A stretch of 64,000 nt of DNA, taken from Mesorhizobium sp. RMAD-H1 (GTDB taxonomy: Bacteria; Pseudomonadota; Alphaproteobacteria; Rhizobiales; Rhizobiaceae). The stretch lies in the NCBI RefSeq assembly GCF_014191375.1, contig NZ_JACHWN010000002.1:682001-746000 (forward strand), in the 5' to 3' direction. The notes beneath the pieces were generated by a model. That model saw nothing but the letters and a program-made list of their open reading frames with translations, searched no databases and had not been told where the DNA came from. Made by a program: the position numbers and the translations under genes. Positions 26,359 through 36,800 of this stretch are shown here, in pieces. Position 1 is the first letter of the stretch. Every line of letters begins with the position of its first letter.

Positions 26359-27729
26359 GTGTCCTATCAGCCCAATTCCACCGAAGCCCGAGACATCGCC
26401 TATCAGCTCCATTCCTATACCAATGCCCGCAAGCAGGAGGCGGAAGGCTCACTCGTCATCGAGCGGGGCGAAGGCATTTATGTCTTCGACAACAATGGCA
26501 AGCGCTATATCGAGGGAATGGCGGGGCTGTGGAGCGTCGCCGTCGGCTTCGGCGAAAAGCGCCTGATCGAGGCCGCTGCGCGGCAGATGGAAAAGCTGCC
26601 CTATTATCACACCTTCAGCCAGAAGACGCATGGTGCCTCCGTCGATCTCGCCGAAAAGCTGATCGCCATGGCGCCCGTGCCGATGTCGAAGGCCTATTTC
26701 ACCAGTTCCGGCTCCGAGGCCAATGACACGGTGGTCAAGCTCGTCCGCTACCGCTCCAACGCGCTCGGCCAGCCGCAGAAGAAGAAGATCATCTCGCGCT
26801 TCAAGGGCTATCACGGCGTCACGCTCGCAAGCGCCAGCCTGACCGGCCTGCCCAACAACCACCGCTCGTTCGATCTGCCGCTGCCGGGCATCCTGCACAC
26901 CACATGCCCGCATTACCGGGCAGGCTCGGTTCCCGGAGAGAGCGAAATCGAATTCGCCAAGCGCTGCGCCAAGGATCTGGAAGACCTGATCCTGAGCGAG
27001 GGGCCGGAAACCATCGCCGCCTTCATCGGCGAGCCGGTGATGGGCGCCGGCGGCGTGATCGTGCCGCCGACCGGCTATTGGCAGGCCATCCAGGCGGTTC
27101 TCAGGAAATACGATATCCTGCTGATCGCCGACGAGGTCATCTGCGGCTTCGGCCGCACCGGCGAGATGTTCGGCTCCACCAAATACGGGATAGAGCCCGA
27201 CATCATGACGCTGTCGAAGCAGCTCTCCTCCTCCTATCTGCCGATCTCGGCCGTGCTCATCAATGACCGCGTCTACCAGCCGGTCGCCGATGAATCGGCC
27301 AATATCGGCACCTTCGGCCATGGCTATACCGCCAGTGGCCATCCGGTGGCCGCCGCCGTCGCGGTGGAAAACCTCGCCATCATTGAGGAGCGCGATCTCG
27401 TCGGCAACGCGCGGAACCTGAGCCCGCATTTCCTGGCGCGGCTGCGCGCGCTGGAGGCTCATCCGCTCGCCGTCGAAGCCCGCGGCGTCGGGCTGATCGG
27501 CGCGCTGGAGCTCTATCATGCCGCCTTCGCCGACGAGCCGGGCGTGCTCGGCGCCATGATCAACCGCGCCATGCACGAGCGCGGCCTGATCGCCCGCAAT
27601 CTGGGCGATACGATTGCCTTCTGCCCGCCGCTCATCATCACGCGGGCCGAGATCGACCAGATGTTCGACATCGCGGAGGCATCGCTCAATGCGGTCCATG
27701 CGGCGATTGACAATGGCGGGGCGGGCTGA
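26359..27729 (+). CDS. Class III aminotransferase (omega-transaminase)
   Basis: 456 residues from a GTG; the ribosome binding site is weak. The PLP enzyme fold type I carries TSSGSEANDT for phosphate binding, IADEVICGFGRTGEMFG with the Asp that binds the pyridine nitrogen, and the Schiff-base lysine at about 287 in LSKQLSSSYLP. The wording matches bacterial aspartate-aminotransferase-family omega-transaminases that use pyruvate with amines, beta-alanine or putrescine-type donors. No pathway genes flank it, so the donor is unknown. A terminator overlaps its stop codon. Confidence 0.9.
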   Translation: MSYQPNSTEARDIAYQLHSYTNARKQEAEGSLVIERGEGIYVFDNNGKRYIEGMAGLWSVAVGFGEKRLIEAAARQMEKLPYYHTFSQKTHGASVDLAEKLIAMAPVPMSKAYFTSSGSEANDTVVKLVRYRSNALGQPQKKKIISRFKGYHGVTLASASLTGLPNNHRSFDLPLPGILHTTCPHYRAGSVPGESEIEFAKRCAKDLEDLILSEGPETIAAFIGEPVMGAGGVIVPPTGYWQAIQAVLRKYDILLIADEVICGFGRTGEMFGSTKYGIEPDIMTLSKQLSSSYLPISAVLINDRVYQPVADESANIGTFGHGYTASGHPVAAAVAVENLAIIEERDLVGNARNLSPHFLARLRALEAHPLAVEARGVGLIGALELYHAAFADEPGVLGAMINRAMHERGLIARNLGDTIAFCPPLIITRAEIDQMFDIAEASLNAVHAAIDNGGAG

Positions 27730-27739
27730 CCCGCCCCGC
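27716..27739. terminator. Bidirectional hairpin between convergent genes
   Basis: A 10-bp GC stem (GCGGGGCGGG at 27716-27725, CCCGCCCCGC at 27730-27739) with a CTGA loop overlaps the transaminase stop codon and sits just before the convergent aldo/keto reductase stop. Only TT follows on the plus strand, so it is a weak U-tract terminator, but the position between convergent genes supports the role. Confidence 0.6.
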
Positions 27740-27747
27740 TTCGCTCA

Positions 27748-28782
27748 TCACACCACAGGCGGATTGAGCCGGGCGAAGCCCGCCTGCCGCCTGTAGGGGA
27801 AATAGGGGTAAGGCGCGGTGACTTCGCTCGCCTTATCAAGCCTCGCGACCTGATCCCCCGTCAACGACCAGCCGACCGCACCGAGATTCTGGCGTAGCTG
27901 CTCCTCGTTGCGCGCGCCGATAATGACGGAGGAAACCGTCGGGCGGTGCATGAGCCAGTTGAGCGCGATCTGCGGGATGGTCTTCCCTGTTTCTCCGGCA
28001 ATCCCGTCCAGCACGTCGATGATCCGGTAGAGCCTTTCGTCATCCACTGGCGGGCCGTATTCCGCCGTCTGGTGCAGGCGGCTCTGCTCGGGCAGCGGCT
28101 GGCCGCGGCGGATCTTGCCGGTGAGCCGTCCCCAGCCGAGCGGGCTCCATACCAGCGCGCCGACGCCCTGGTCGAGGCCGAGCGGCATCAGTTCCCATTC
28201 ATAGTCGCGTCCGACGAGCGAATAATAGGCCTGATGCGCGACATAGCGCGGATAGCCGTGCTTTTCCGCCGTAGCCAGCGATTTCATGAGCTCCCAGCCG
28301 GCGAAATTGGAGACGCCCACATAGCGGACCTTGCCGGCGCGCACGAGGTCATCGAGCGTCGACAGCACCTCCTCAACCGGGGTGCCGGCATCGAAGGCAT
28401 GCAATTGCAGAAGGTCGATATAGTCCGTGCCGAGCCGGCGCAGCGCATCCTCCACCGCCTTGATCAACCGGCTGCGCGAGGTGCCCGCGTCGTTCGGCCC
28501 CTCGCCCATCGGCAGGCCCGTCTTGGTCGAGAGGATCACCTGATCGCGGCGCCCTTTGAGCGCTGCGCCCAGCACCTCCTCCGAGGCGCCGTTGGAGTAA
28601 ACGTCGGCGGTGTCGAACAGATTGACGCCCGCTTCCAGGCAGATATCGACCAGCCGCCGCGCCTCATCCGCATCCGTATTGCCCCAGGCGCTGAAGAGCG
28701 GCCCCTGCCCTCCGAAGGTCCCCGCGCCGAAGCTGAGAACGGGAACCTTGAGACCGGATGCGCCGAGATGTCTGTATTCCAT
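27748..28782 (-). CDS. Aldo/keto reductase, potassium-channel-beta-like group
   Basis: 344 residues. It shows the catalytic Asp/Tyr in LFDTADVYSNGASEEVLG, the Lys in STKTGLPMG, the His in LLQLHAFDAGTPVEEVLSTLDDLV and the segment VRYVGVSNFAGWEL typical of the large AKR group (YajO/Kv-beta type). The C-terminal cofactor part is VIIGARNEEQLRQNL. The gene precedes nothing in the same direction closely; the MFS gene 38 bases upstream reads the same way and may share its transcript. The substrate is unknown. Confidence 0.9.
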   Translation of the reverse strand: MEYRHLGASGLKVPVLSFGAGTFGGQGPLFSAWGNTDADEARRLVDICLEAGVNLFDTADVYSNGASEEVLGAALKGRRDQVILSTKTGLPMGEGPNDAGTSRSRLIKAVEDALRRLGTDYIDLLQLHAFDAGTPVEEVLSTLDDLVRAGKVRYVGVSNFAGWELMKSLATAEKHGYPRYVAHQAYYSLVGRDYEWELMPLGLDQGVGALVWSPLGWGRLTGKIRRGQPLPEQSRLHQTAEYGPPVDDERLYRIIDVLDGIAGETGKTIPQIALNWLMHRPTVSSVIIGARNEEQLRQNLGAVGWSLTGDQVARLDKASEVTAPYPYFPYRRQAGFARLNPPVV

Positions 28783-28820
28783 GATTATTTCTCACTTATG
28801 TTGTGTTTTGGATATATCGT

Positions 28821-29999
28821 TCAGGCATTACCGGCCGCGCAGGCGAGCGCCGGCCGTTGGTCGAGACGGATGCTCACGATGGCGACGGCAAGCCCGCCCA
28901 GTGTGATGAGCGCGGCGACAAGCGGGATGCCGCCCAGCCCCGGGCCGTGGTCGATCACCGCACCACCCGCCCAGGCGCCGAGCGCATTGCCGAGATTGAA
29001 GGCGGCGATGTTGAAGCTGGAGGCGAGGCTTTGCCCAGCGCCCTCCGCCTTCGACAAGACCCACATCTGCAGCGGCGCGACCGTGGCGAAGGCGGCAGCG
29101 CCGAGCAGCCCGACAAAGGCGACTGCCGCGATCTTGTCATGCAGCGCGAAGGTCATGAGGCCGAGCACGGCGGCGAGCACCACGAGCGTGCCGATGACGG
29201 TCTTCACCAGTTGCCGGTCGGCAAGCTTGCCGCCGATCAGATTGCCGACGATCAGCCCGCCACCGAAGACCAGCAGGATCGGCGACACCGCGCCTTCCGA
29301 AAAGCCGGTGATCCGCGTCAGCGCCGGGGCGATGTAGGTGAAGACCGCGAAGACGCCGGCATAGCCAAGCACCGTCGTCAGAAAGCCGAGCAGCACCGGA
29401 CGCCGCGCCATTGCTTTCAGATCCGCGCGCCAGTCGCCGGCTTCCGGTGCGCCCTTGTCCTTCGGGACGAGCAGCGCGATGATGGCGAGCGCGACGGCTC
29501 CGACCAGCGCCACCGCCCAGAAGGTCGCGCGCCAGCCGAATTGCTGGCCGAGCCAGGTGCCGAAGGGAACGCCGAGAATGTTCGCCACGGTCAGCCCCGT
29601 GAACATGACGGCGATGGCCGAAGCGCGCTTGTCCGGCGCGACGAGATTGGTCGCCACCACCGAGCCGACGCCGAAGAAGGTGCCGTGGGCGAAGGCGGTC
29701 AGCACCCGCGCCGCCATCAGGAAGCCATAGCCGGGCGCAAGCGCGCAGGCGACATTGCCGATGGTGAAGATCAGCATCAGGCCGATGAGCACGGCCTTGC
29801 GCGGCCAGCGGCCGGTCAGGATGGTCATCACGGGCGCGCCCACGACGACACCCAGCGCATAGCCTGATATCAGCAGGCCCGCCATGGCGATGGAGACGCC
29901 CAAATCGGTGCTCACCTCCAAAAGCAGTCCCATGATGACGAATTCCGTGACGCCGATGCCGAAAGCACCGGCGGTCAGGGCATAAAGAGCCAAAGGCAT
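28821..29999 (-). CDS. MFS transporter (drug/arabinose efflux, AraJ type)
   Basis: 392 residues and 12 predicted membrane helices. The N-terminus LYALTAGAFGIGVTEFVIMGLLLEVSTDLGVSIAMAGLLISGYALGVVVGAPVM is the signature of the AraJ/YdhP-like drug-proton antiporter group. Loop 2-3 carries GRWPRKAVLIGLM. AGAGG lies eight bases ahead of the ATG. It is divergent from a LysR regulator that probably controls it. The aldo/keto reductase gene downstream on the same strand could be cotranscribed. Confidence 0.9.
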   Translation of the reverse strand: MPLALYALTAGAFGIGVTEFVIMGLLLEVSTDLGVSIAMAGLLISGYALGVVVGAPVMTILTGRWPRKAVLIGLMLIFTIGNVACALAPGYGFLMAARVLTAFAHGTFFGVGSVVATNLVAPDKRASAIAVMFTGLTVANILGVPFGTWLGQQFGWRATFWAVALVGAVALAIIALLVPKDKGAPEAGDWRADLKAMARRPVLLGFLTTVLGYAGVFAVFTYIAPALTRITGFSEGAVSPILLVFGGGLIVGNLIGGKLADRQLVKTVIGTLVVLAAVLGLMTFALHDKIAAVAFVGLLGAAAFATVAPLQMWVLSKAEGAGQSLASSFNIAAFNLGNALGAWAGGAVIDHGPGLGGIPLVAALITLGGLAVAIVSIRLDQRPALACAAGNA

Positions 30000-30086
30000 T
30001 GATCGAGCCTCTTACAATTGTTGCGTTGGACCGGAATATGGACGAGCGCAATACAATGATGTAGAGAGCGATAAGGAACAGGATTT

Positions 30087-30101
30087 GTGAATTGAATTCA
30101 C
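30087..30101. promoter_or_regulatory. Palindrome at the start of the lysR gene, candidate autoregulatory operator
   Basis: GTGAATT G AATTCAC is a perfect 7-bp inverted repeat that ends two bases before the lysR start codon at 30103. It replaces the place where a ribosome binding site would be. In the 103-bp gap shared with the divergent MFS gene it could be the LysR binding site and would block its own expression; this is inferred from position. Confidence 0.5.
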
Positions 30102-30102
30102 C

Positions 30103-31008
30103 ATGAGTCGTATCGACGTCAACCGCTTCGGCGAAATGGAAGTTTTTGTCCGCGTGGTGGAGATGGGCGGCTTTTCCGCCGCCGCCCGCGCCTGCCGCAT
30201 GACGCCATCGGCGGTGAGCAAGCTGATCACCCGGCTGGAGACCCGGCTCGGCGCAAGGCTCGTCAACCGCTCGACGCGCAAGCTGCAACTGACGCCGGAA
30301 GGCACGGCCTTCTACGAGCGCAGCACCCGCATCCTCGCCGATTTGGACGAGGCGGAGCGCAGCGCCTCGACCGGCGAAAAGCCCGCCGGGCGTATCCGGT
30401 TCAACACCAACGCGTCCTTCGCGACGCATATCCTCGCGCCGGTCCTGCCGGAATTCCTGGCGCTATATCCCAAGATCGCGCTCGACATGGTGCAGACGGA
30501 TGCGGTGATCGACCTCCTGGCGGAGCGCACCGATGTCGCCGTGCGCGCCGGACCGCTTAAAAGCTCCAACCTGATCGCCCGCAAGCTCGGTGCGACACGC
30601 ATGATGATCGTCGCCTCGCCCAATTATCTCAGGCGCTTCGGCGAGCCGAAGACCGTCTCGGAGCTCGAAGGGCACAATCGCATCGCCTTCTGCTATGCCA
30701 GGACCGTCAAGGGCTGGCCGCTCATCCATGAAGGAAGAACCGTCACCCTCCCCGTCACCGGCGCGGTTCAGGTCAATGACGGCGAGGCCATGCGCCATCT
30801 GGTGGTGGCAGGCGTCGGCCTCGCCCGGCTTGCTGCCTTCGCTGTCCGCAGGGACATCGAAGCCGGCCGCCTTGTGCCGGTGCTGGAGGATTATAACCCT
30901 GGCGACCTGGAGGAAGTCCACGCGGTCTATGTCGGCCAGGGTGGCCCCTTGCCCGCCCGCGTGCGCGCGCTCCTCGATTTCCTGGCCGAGCGCGCGCGGG
31001 TGCGCTAG
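30103..31008 (+). CDS. LysR-family transcriptional regulator
   Basis: 301 residues. The N-terminal helix-turn-helix (about 10-70) reads EMEVFVRVVEMGGFSAAARACRMTPSAVSKLITRLETRLGARLVNRSTRKLQLTPEG, as in the CrgA/AaeR-like group. The ligand-binding domain with two periplasmic-type lobes follows. No clear ribosome binding site precedes the chosen ATG; a second ATG ten codons in is possible. It is divergent from the MFS exporter gene, the usual arrangement for a local activator or repressor of an exporter. Confidence 0.9.
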   Translation: MSRIDVNRFGEMEVFVRVVEMGGFSAAARACRMTPSAVSKLITRLETRLGARLVNRSTRKLQLTPEGTAFYERSTRILADLDEAERSASTGEKPAGRIRFNTNASFATHILAPVLPEFLALYPKIALDMVQTDAVIDLLAERTDVAVRAGPLKSSNLIARKLGATRMMIVASPNYLRRFGEPKTVSELEGHNRIAFCYARTVKGWPLIHEGRTVTLPVTGAVQVNDGEAMRHLVVAGVGLARLAAFAVRRDIEAGRLVPVLEDYNPGDLEEVHAVYVGQGGPLPARVRALLDFLAERARVR

Positions 31009-31015
31009 CTGGACG

Positions 31016-33589
31016 TCATTTCGATGGCTGCAGAGTGGCTTTCGCAGCCTTGCTGCGGAACAGGCCCCAGCGCCGCGGCGGCTGCGCATGGTTCAGATCG
31101 GCTTTGCGGTTCGCCTCCTCCGGTTCGCCGGCATGGATGAGGACCGAGTCCTCCGGCGGATAAGCAAGCGTGTCGATCATCTCGTTCTTGTCCGCCGTGG
31201 AGAAATCGGGGAACGGCATCTTCTGCTCGGCGCGCCACGCGGCGACCCTCTTTTCCGCCTCCACCTGCTTTTCCTTGTCGATCGGCGTGTCCTCGGCCGC
31301 ATATTCCACCTGCGATGGGAATGCGAACTGGGCGCCGGCATCGTCCATGATCTTCATGATGCGCAGCAGGATATCCTCGCGTATGGCGAGGAATTCGGCG
31401 TGATCCGGCGTTTTGATATAGGCGAATATCTCCACATCCAGCGAATATTCGCCAAAGCCGACGAAGCGCACGCGGCAGGGTTCATCGATGACGCGCGGAT
31501 GGGCGATGAGCAATTGCCGCAATTCGGCAAGCACATAGCGCAACTGATCCGCGGTCGTCTCATAGCGCAATTGCAGCGTCATAAGAAACCGCATGCGGTC
31601 CCGCCTTGCGTAATTCTCGATCTGCATATTGGCGAATTCCGAGTTCGGCACGGAAATCAGGGTACGATCGAGCGAACGCACCCGCGTTGAGCGCATGCCG
31701 ATATGCTCGACCGTGCCGAGCGTCTCGCCGAATTTGCAGAAATCGCCGACACTGACCGGCCGGTCAGCATAAAGGGTCAGGCCGGAAAGGAAGTTCTGCA
31801 GGGTCGGCTGCGCGGCGAGCGCGACCGCAAGGCCGCCGATGCCGAGCCCCGCCAGCACATGCTGGTAGGGAATGGCGAATACCTCCGCCAGAAGCAGGAA
31901 GGCTATGACGATGACCGCCACGCGGGCCACGCCGGTGAGCAGCGAAATCAGCGTCTCGTGATAGCCAGGGATCACCCAGCGCCTGCGGTAGCCGTCCGCG
32001 ATCGTACCGATGAGATGCCACAGAACCGGTACGGCCCCGACCAGTATGGCCACCCAGGCGAGCCCCTTGACCGGCGTCGCCACGATATCGGGCAAGCCCA
32101 GGAGACGCAGCGCGGCAAGCAGGAACAAGCCAAGCACGATGGCCCGGACCGACCATTCGAGCACCCGCAGGAGCGGCGTCGCCTGGCCCGACCAGCTCCT
32201 GGAAATCGCGGAAAGGACGGTGTTGACCAGGAAACCGGAGATAATGCCGAGCAAGCCGAATGCACCGAGCAGCAGCCATTGCCAGCGGTCGACGGGACCG
32301 GCGCGCTTGAGCAGATCAGGGCTGATCGAACGGGCAAGCGCGCGCGCCTTGAAATAAGGGTCCTCCGCCGCGAAGGCTGCGAATTCCGGCGCAACCGGCA
32401 TGTCCTCGACCGCGGCATAAAGCGCGCGGATATGATGAAGCGTCTCCGGCGTGAACTGCCAGATCACGCCGTCGTCGGACTGGACCGGGCCAACGACGAT
32501 ATTGCCCGCCGGATGCTGGAAAAAGACGAAAGGCGTCTTGCTTTTGGGGTCGTCCGGGATCTCCTGCCAGTATACATAGCCGATCCGGTCGATCACCTTC
32601 TTCAGATAGCGGGCGAGCAGCGGCGCTTCGTCATTGCGGACGGCGGCGCTGAAATCCTGCATGTTGAGCGTGCTGTCGGCCGGTTCGTCGCTGCCGCTTA
32701 CAAAGCCGCTCAACAGCATCTTGAACGTATCGCGCGGCGTCCTGAGCTTTTCCGGCTCCGTCACCGCATCCACCGGCTCGCCTCGCGCACTGGAAAGCTC
32801 CAGGTGCTTAGCCTTCAGCTCGGCGAGCGGCGGCCCGGCGATGAACCACTGGTCGCCCTTGCGCCGGAAGGTAGCATCGAATGTCACATTGGTATCGAAC
32901 TGATGAAGCGTCGCGGTCGCCTCGTTACCCTGGATCTGTCCGTGCGGAAGGCTCCAGAGACGGAAGGTCAGTTTGTCTATGACCGCGTAGAGCTCATGCA
33001 CATAATCGCCGATATTGAGGCCGCCCCGGTCCGCTTCGCTGACGTCGACGAGACTGGCGGCCTTGGCCACCAGCGCCATGCCGCCGCCCGCATTGCGGGA
33101 GACATTGTCGGCGCCGCTCTCGTTCATCGCCTGCAGGAAGGAGCGCATGGCCGTCATCGGGCTCGACTGGTCGATCTGCACCTTCTGATACTGCTCGGCG
33201 CCTACCCGCACCCCGGTCCACCACTCCGCGGCCGCGTATTCGAAGCGCCCCATGAAGCTCGAGCCGTCGGGCGACTGCACGAAGAGGATCTCACCCTGGC
33301 GGCTGCCCTCGATCCACCGGCCGATCAGTTGCCGGCCGACGGCCTTGGCTTCGATGCGGCCGTTATAGAGCGGATAGGAGCCCACGACCTCCGCCCCCGT
33401 CTGTTCGAAGGTGACCTGCGCGCCGCCGCCGGTCCACTTCGTATCCCAGACGCCCGCCCAGTTGGCGGTCTCCTGGGATTGGGCTTCCGAGGCGGAAAGC
33501 GCCAGAATAAAAAATGAAAGTAGCAGAAGAAGAAAGGTAGACTGCCGCGCTTGAGGCAGTAATTCCGCCAACGACCTGATTATGCGCAT
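31016..33589 (-). CDS. Large mechanosensitive ion channel of the MscS family
   Basis: 857 residues from an ATG with GAGGGG six bases upstream (frame open 19 codons more). A signal peptide (LLLLLSFFILALSASEAQS) leads into a large periplasmic part of about 400 residues. Its first section is rich in short beta segments (WAGVWDTKWTGGGAQVTFEQ, ILFVQSPDGSSFMGRFEYA), possibly lipocalin- or sensor-like. Several membrane helices follow, then the MscS pore and beta domain: AVALAAQPTLQNFLSGLTLYADRPVSVGDFCKFG and GTVEHIGMRSTRVRSLDRTLISVPNSEFAN. It should release solutes under osmotic downshift. The C-terminal 100 residues are charged and cytoplasmic. Confidence 0.88.
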   Translation of the reverse strand: MRIIRSLAELLPQARQSTFLLLLLSFFILALSASEAQSQETANWAGVWDTKWTGGGAQVTFEQTGAEVVGSYPLYNGRIEAKAVGRQLIGRWIEGSRQGEILFVQSPDGSSFMGRFEYAAAEWWTGVRVGAEQYQKVQIDQSSPMTAMRSFLQAMNESGADNVSRNAGGGMALVAKAASLVDVSEADRGGLNIGDYVHELYAVIDKLTFRLWSLPHGQIQGNEATATLHQFDTNVTFDATFRRKGDQWFIAGPPLAELKAKHLELSSARGEPVDAVTEPEKLRTPRDTFKMLLSGFVSGSDEPADSTLNMQDFSAAVRNDEAPLLARYLKKVIDRIGYVYWQEIPDDPKSKTPFVFFQHPAGNIVVGPVQSDDGVIWQFTPETLHHIRALYAAVEDMPVAPEFAAFAAEDPYFKARALARSISPDLLKRAGPVDRWQWLLLGAFGLLGIISGFLVNTVLSAISRSWSGQATPLLRVLEWSVRAIVLGLFLLAALRLLGLPDIVATPVKGLAWVAILVGAVPVLWHLIGTIADGYRRRWVIPGYHETLISLLTGVARVAVIVIAFLLLAEVFAIPYQHVLAGLGIGGLAVALAAQPTLQNFLSGLTLYADRPVSVGDFCKFGETLGTVEHIGMRSTRVRSLDRTLISVPNSEFANMQIENYARRDRMRFLMTLQLRYETTADQLRYVLAELRQLLIAHPRVIDEPCRVRFVGFGEYSLDVEIFAYIKTPDHAEFLAIREDILLRIMKIMDDAGAQFAFPSQVEYAAEDTPIDKEKQVEAEKRVAAWRAEQKMPFPDFSTADKNEMIDTLAYPPEDSVLIHAGEPEEANRKADLNHAQPPRRWGLFRSKAAKATLQPSK

Positions 33590-33820
33590 CGAAATCCCCT
33601 CGTGATCCCCGGGCCTTGTAAACACGGCCCAGCGCTGCCGCATCAAATCGACAGTCCGATCATGAAATCTGATCGTACAACAGGATAAGAATCATTTTCC
33701 CGCGCACGACCGCCGCCGCGCTGATCTTAACGCAGCCTCAGCATATTTCTATAGCGATAATATATCTTGCCTAACCAGAAGTATCGGCAGTCACGCAGAA
33801 GCGGAAATTGTTAAAAATCC

Positions 33821-36800
33821 TTATCCGTTTGCCGGCTGTTCCTTCGTGCCATGCTCCGGCTCCCTGATGCGGAACCATGCGACGTAGAGCGCGGGCAGGA
33901 ACAGGAGCGTGATCGCCGTGCCGGCGATGATGCCGCCCATCATGGCATAGGCCATCGGGCCCCAGAACACCTCGCGCGCGATCGGGATCAGCGCCAGGCT
34001 GGCCGCCGCCGCCGTCAGCGCGATCGGCCGCATGCGGTGCTCCGTGGCTTCGATCACCGCATCCCAGGGATGCATGCCCTCCTTGATCAGGTCCTCCGCC
34101 TGCACGATGAGGATCACCGAATTGCGGATGAGGATGCCGATCAGCGCCAGCACGCCGAGAATGGCGACAAAACCGAGCGGAGCGCCTGAAGGAAGCAGCG
34201 CCGCGACGACGCCGATCAGTCCGAGCGGCGCCACGGCGACGACCAGGAAAAGCCGCTGGAAGCTCTGCAATTGCACCATCAGGATCGTCGCCATCACGAA
34301 CAGCATCAGCGGCACCACGGCGATGATCGGCCCCTGGCTCTTGCCGCTTTCCTCGACCGTGCCGGCCGTCTCGATAAAATAGCCGGCGGGCAGCCTGTCG
34401 GTGAAAGCCTGCATCTCGGGTGCGAGTTCCTCGACGATCGTCATCGGCATCACCCCGTCGTTAATGCCGGCGGCCACCGTGATCGTCGGAAGGCGGTCGC
34501 GCCGCCAGACGACCGGCTGCTCCAGCTCGTAGCGGAAATTGGCGATCGACGCGAGCGGGATGGAATCGCCGGTGGCGGTCGCGATCTGGAGATTGCGCAG
34601 GGTCTCGATCGAGCCCCTCTCCCTGGCGTCGGCCCGCGCGATCACATTGATCAGATAAGTGGCATCGCGCACCTGCGTGATGGTGACGCCGCCGACCACG
34701 CTGTTGAGCGTGGTGGCGATCGCCTTGGACGAGATGCCGAGCTGGCGGGCCTTGTCCTGCATCACGTCGACCTTGACCACGCGCGCCGGCTCGTTCCAGT
34801 CATAGGTCACGATGCCGAGATGCGGGTTGGCGCTCATGATCCCGGCCAGTTCCTGCGAGAGGCCGCGCAGGGTCTGGATATCGGGGCCGCTGAGGCGGTA
34901 TTGCACCGGCCTGCCGACCGGCGGCCCGAGCTCCAGGAACTTCACATAGGTATCGGTCCCGACATAGTCCTGCCTCAACACCTTCTCGAATTCCGCCTTC
35001 AGCCGGTTGCGGGCCTCGATATCCTTCGAGACGATGATCATCTGGCCGAAATAGGGGTTGGCCGGCTGGACGTCGAAGGTCAGCACGAAACGGACCGCGC
35101 CCTGGCCGATATAGCTGCTCCAGTGCTCGATATCGGGGTTGCCGGCGAGCATCGTCTTCTCGAAGCGTTCCATCTGCGCCTTCGTCTCCTCGATCGAGCT
35201 GCTTTCCGGCAGCTTCCAGTCGATGACCAGCTCCGGCCTGTCGGACGACGGGAAGAACTGCTGCTCGATGAAGCGCAGCCCGAAGACGGAAACGGCAAAG
35301 GCGAGCACGGTCAGGATGATGGTCAGCCAGTAATGGCGGACCGCCAGGCGCAGCACGCGCGAAAACATCATGAAGAAGCGGCGCGGCTTCTCCTCGTGAT
35401 GGCGCATCGTGGCCGGCAGGAACGTCACGCCCAGGAGCGGCGCAAACAACACCGCCACGATCCATGACACGAGCAGCGAAACGGCGATGACGACGAAAAG
35501 GGTGAAGGTATATTCGCCGGCCTGGCTGGAGTTGAGGCCGATCGGCATGAAACCGGCGATCGTCACCAGCGTTCCCGTCAGCATGGGGAATGCCGTATGG
35601 GTATAGACATAGGTCGCCGCCTTGTTGAGCGGATCGCCCACCTCGAGCCGCGCCACCATCATCTCGACGGCGATCATCGCATCGTCCACCAGCAGCCCCA
35701 GCGCGATGATGAGCGCGCCAAGCGAAACCCGCTGCAGCGAGATATCGAGATAGCTCATCGTCAGAAACGTGATGGCGAGCACCAGCGGGATGGAGAGCGA
35801 CACCACGAAGCCCGCGCGGATGCCAAGGCTGATGAAGCTCACCGCAAGAACGATGGCCACGGCCTCGAACAGGGCGCGGGTGAAGCCAGAGACCGCTTCC
35901 TCGACCACCACAGGCTGGTCCGCCACCAGATGCACGCCGACGCCGACAGGCAGCTCGGCCACCACCTTGTCCATCATCTCCTTCAGCGCCTCGCCGAATT
36001 CGAGCAGATTGCCGTTCGGCTTCATGCCGATGGCAAGGCCGATCGCATCCTGGCCATTGACGCGGAAGATGGAGGTCGGCGGATCGGCATAGCCGCGGGT
36101 GATCGTCGCGACATCCGTCAGCCGGAAGAAGCGGTTGTTCACCCTCAGGTTTACGGCGCGCAGGCTGTCTTCGGAGGTGAACTGGCCGTTGACCCGGACA
36201 CTCACCCGCTCCGGCCCCGCCTCGATGACGCCCGACGGCGTGATGGCGTTCTGGTCCTGCAGGCTCTGCATGACGGCCTGCTCGTCGAGGCCGAGCGCGG
36301 CGAGCTGTCGTGTGGAGAACTCGAGATAGATCGCCTCGTCCTGCGCGCCGACCAGATCGACCTTGCCTGCATTGGGCACGGTCAGGATCTTGGTGCGGAC
36401 ATCCTCGACGTAGTCGCGCAGCTGGCGCTGCGTCAGCCCGTCCGCGGTGAAGGCATAGATATTGCCGTAGACATCGCCGAACCGGTCGTTGAAGAAGGGG
36501 CCGAGGACGCCATCGGGAAACGACGTCCTGATGTCGTTCAGCATGTTGCGGACGCGCACCCATGTCGTCTCCACGTCCCGCCCTTTGGTCGTGGCCTTCA
36601 GATTGACGAAGACGATCGTCTTGCCGGCCGTCGTGACGCTGCGGGTGAAATCGAGATCGTCGAGTTCCTCGAGCTTCTTCTCGATGCGGTCGGTGACCTG
36701 GTTGAGCGTTTCCTCGACCGAGGCCCCTGGCCAGTTGGCCTGCACGAGCATGGTCTTGATGGTGAAGGCCGGATCTTCCTCGCGCCCGAGGTCGATATAG

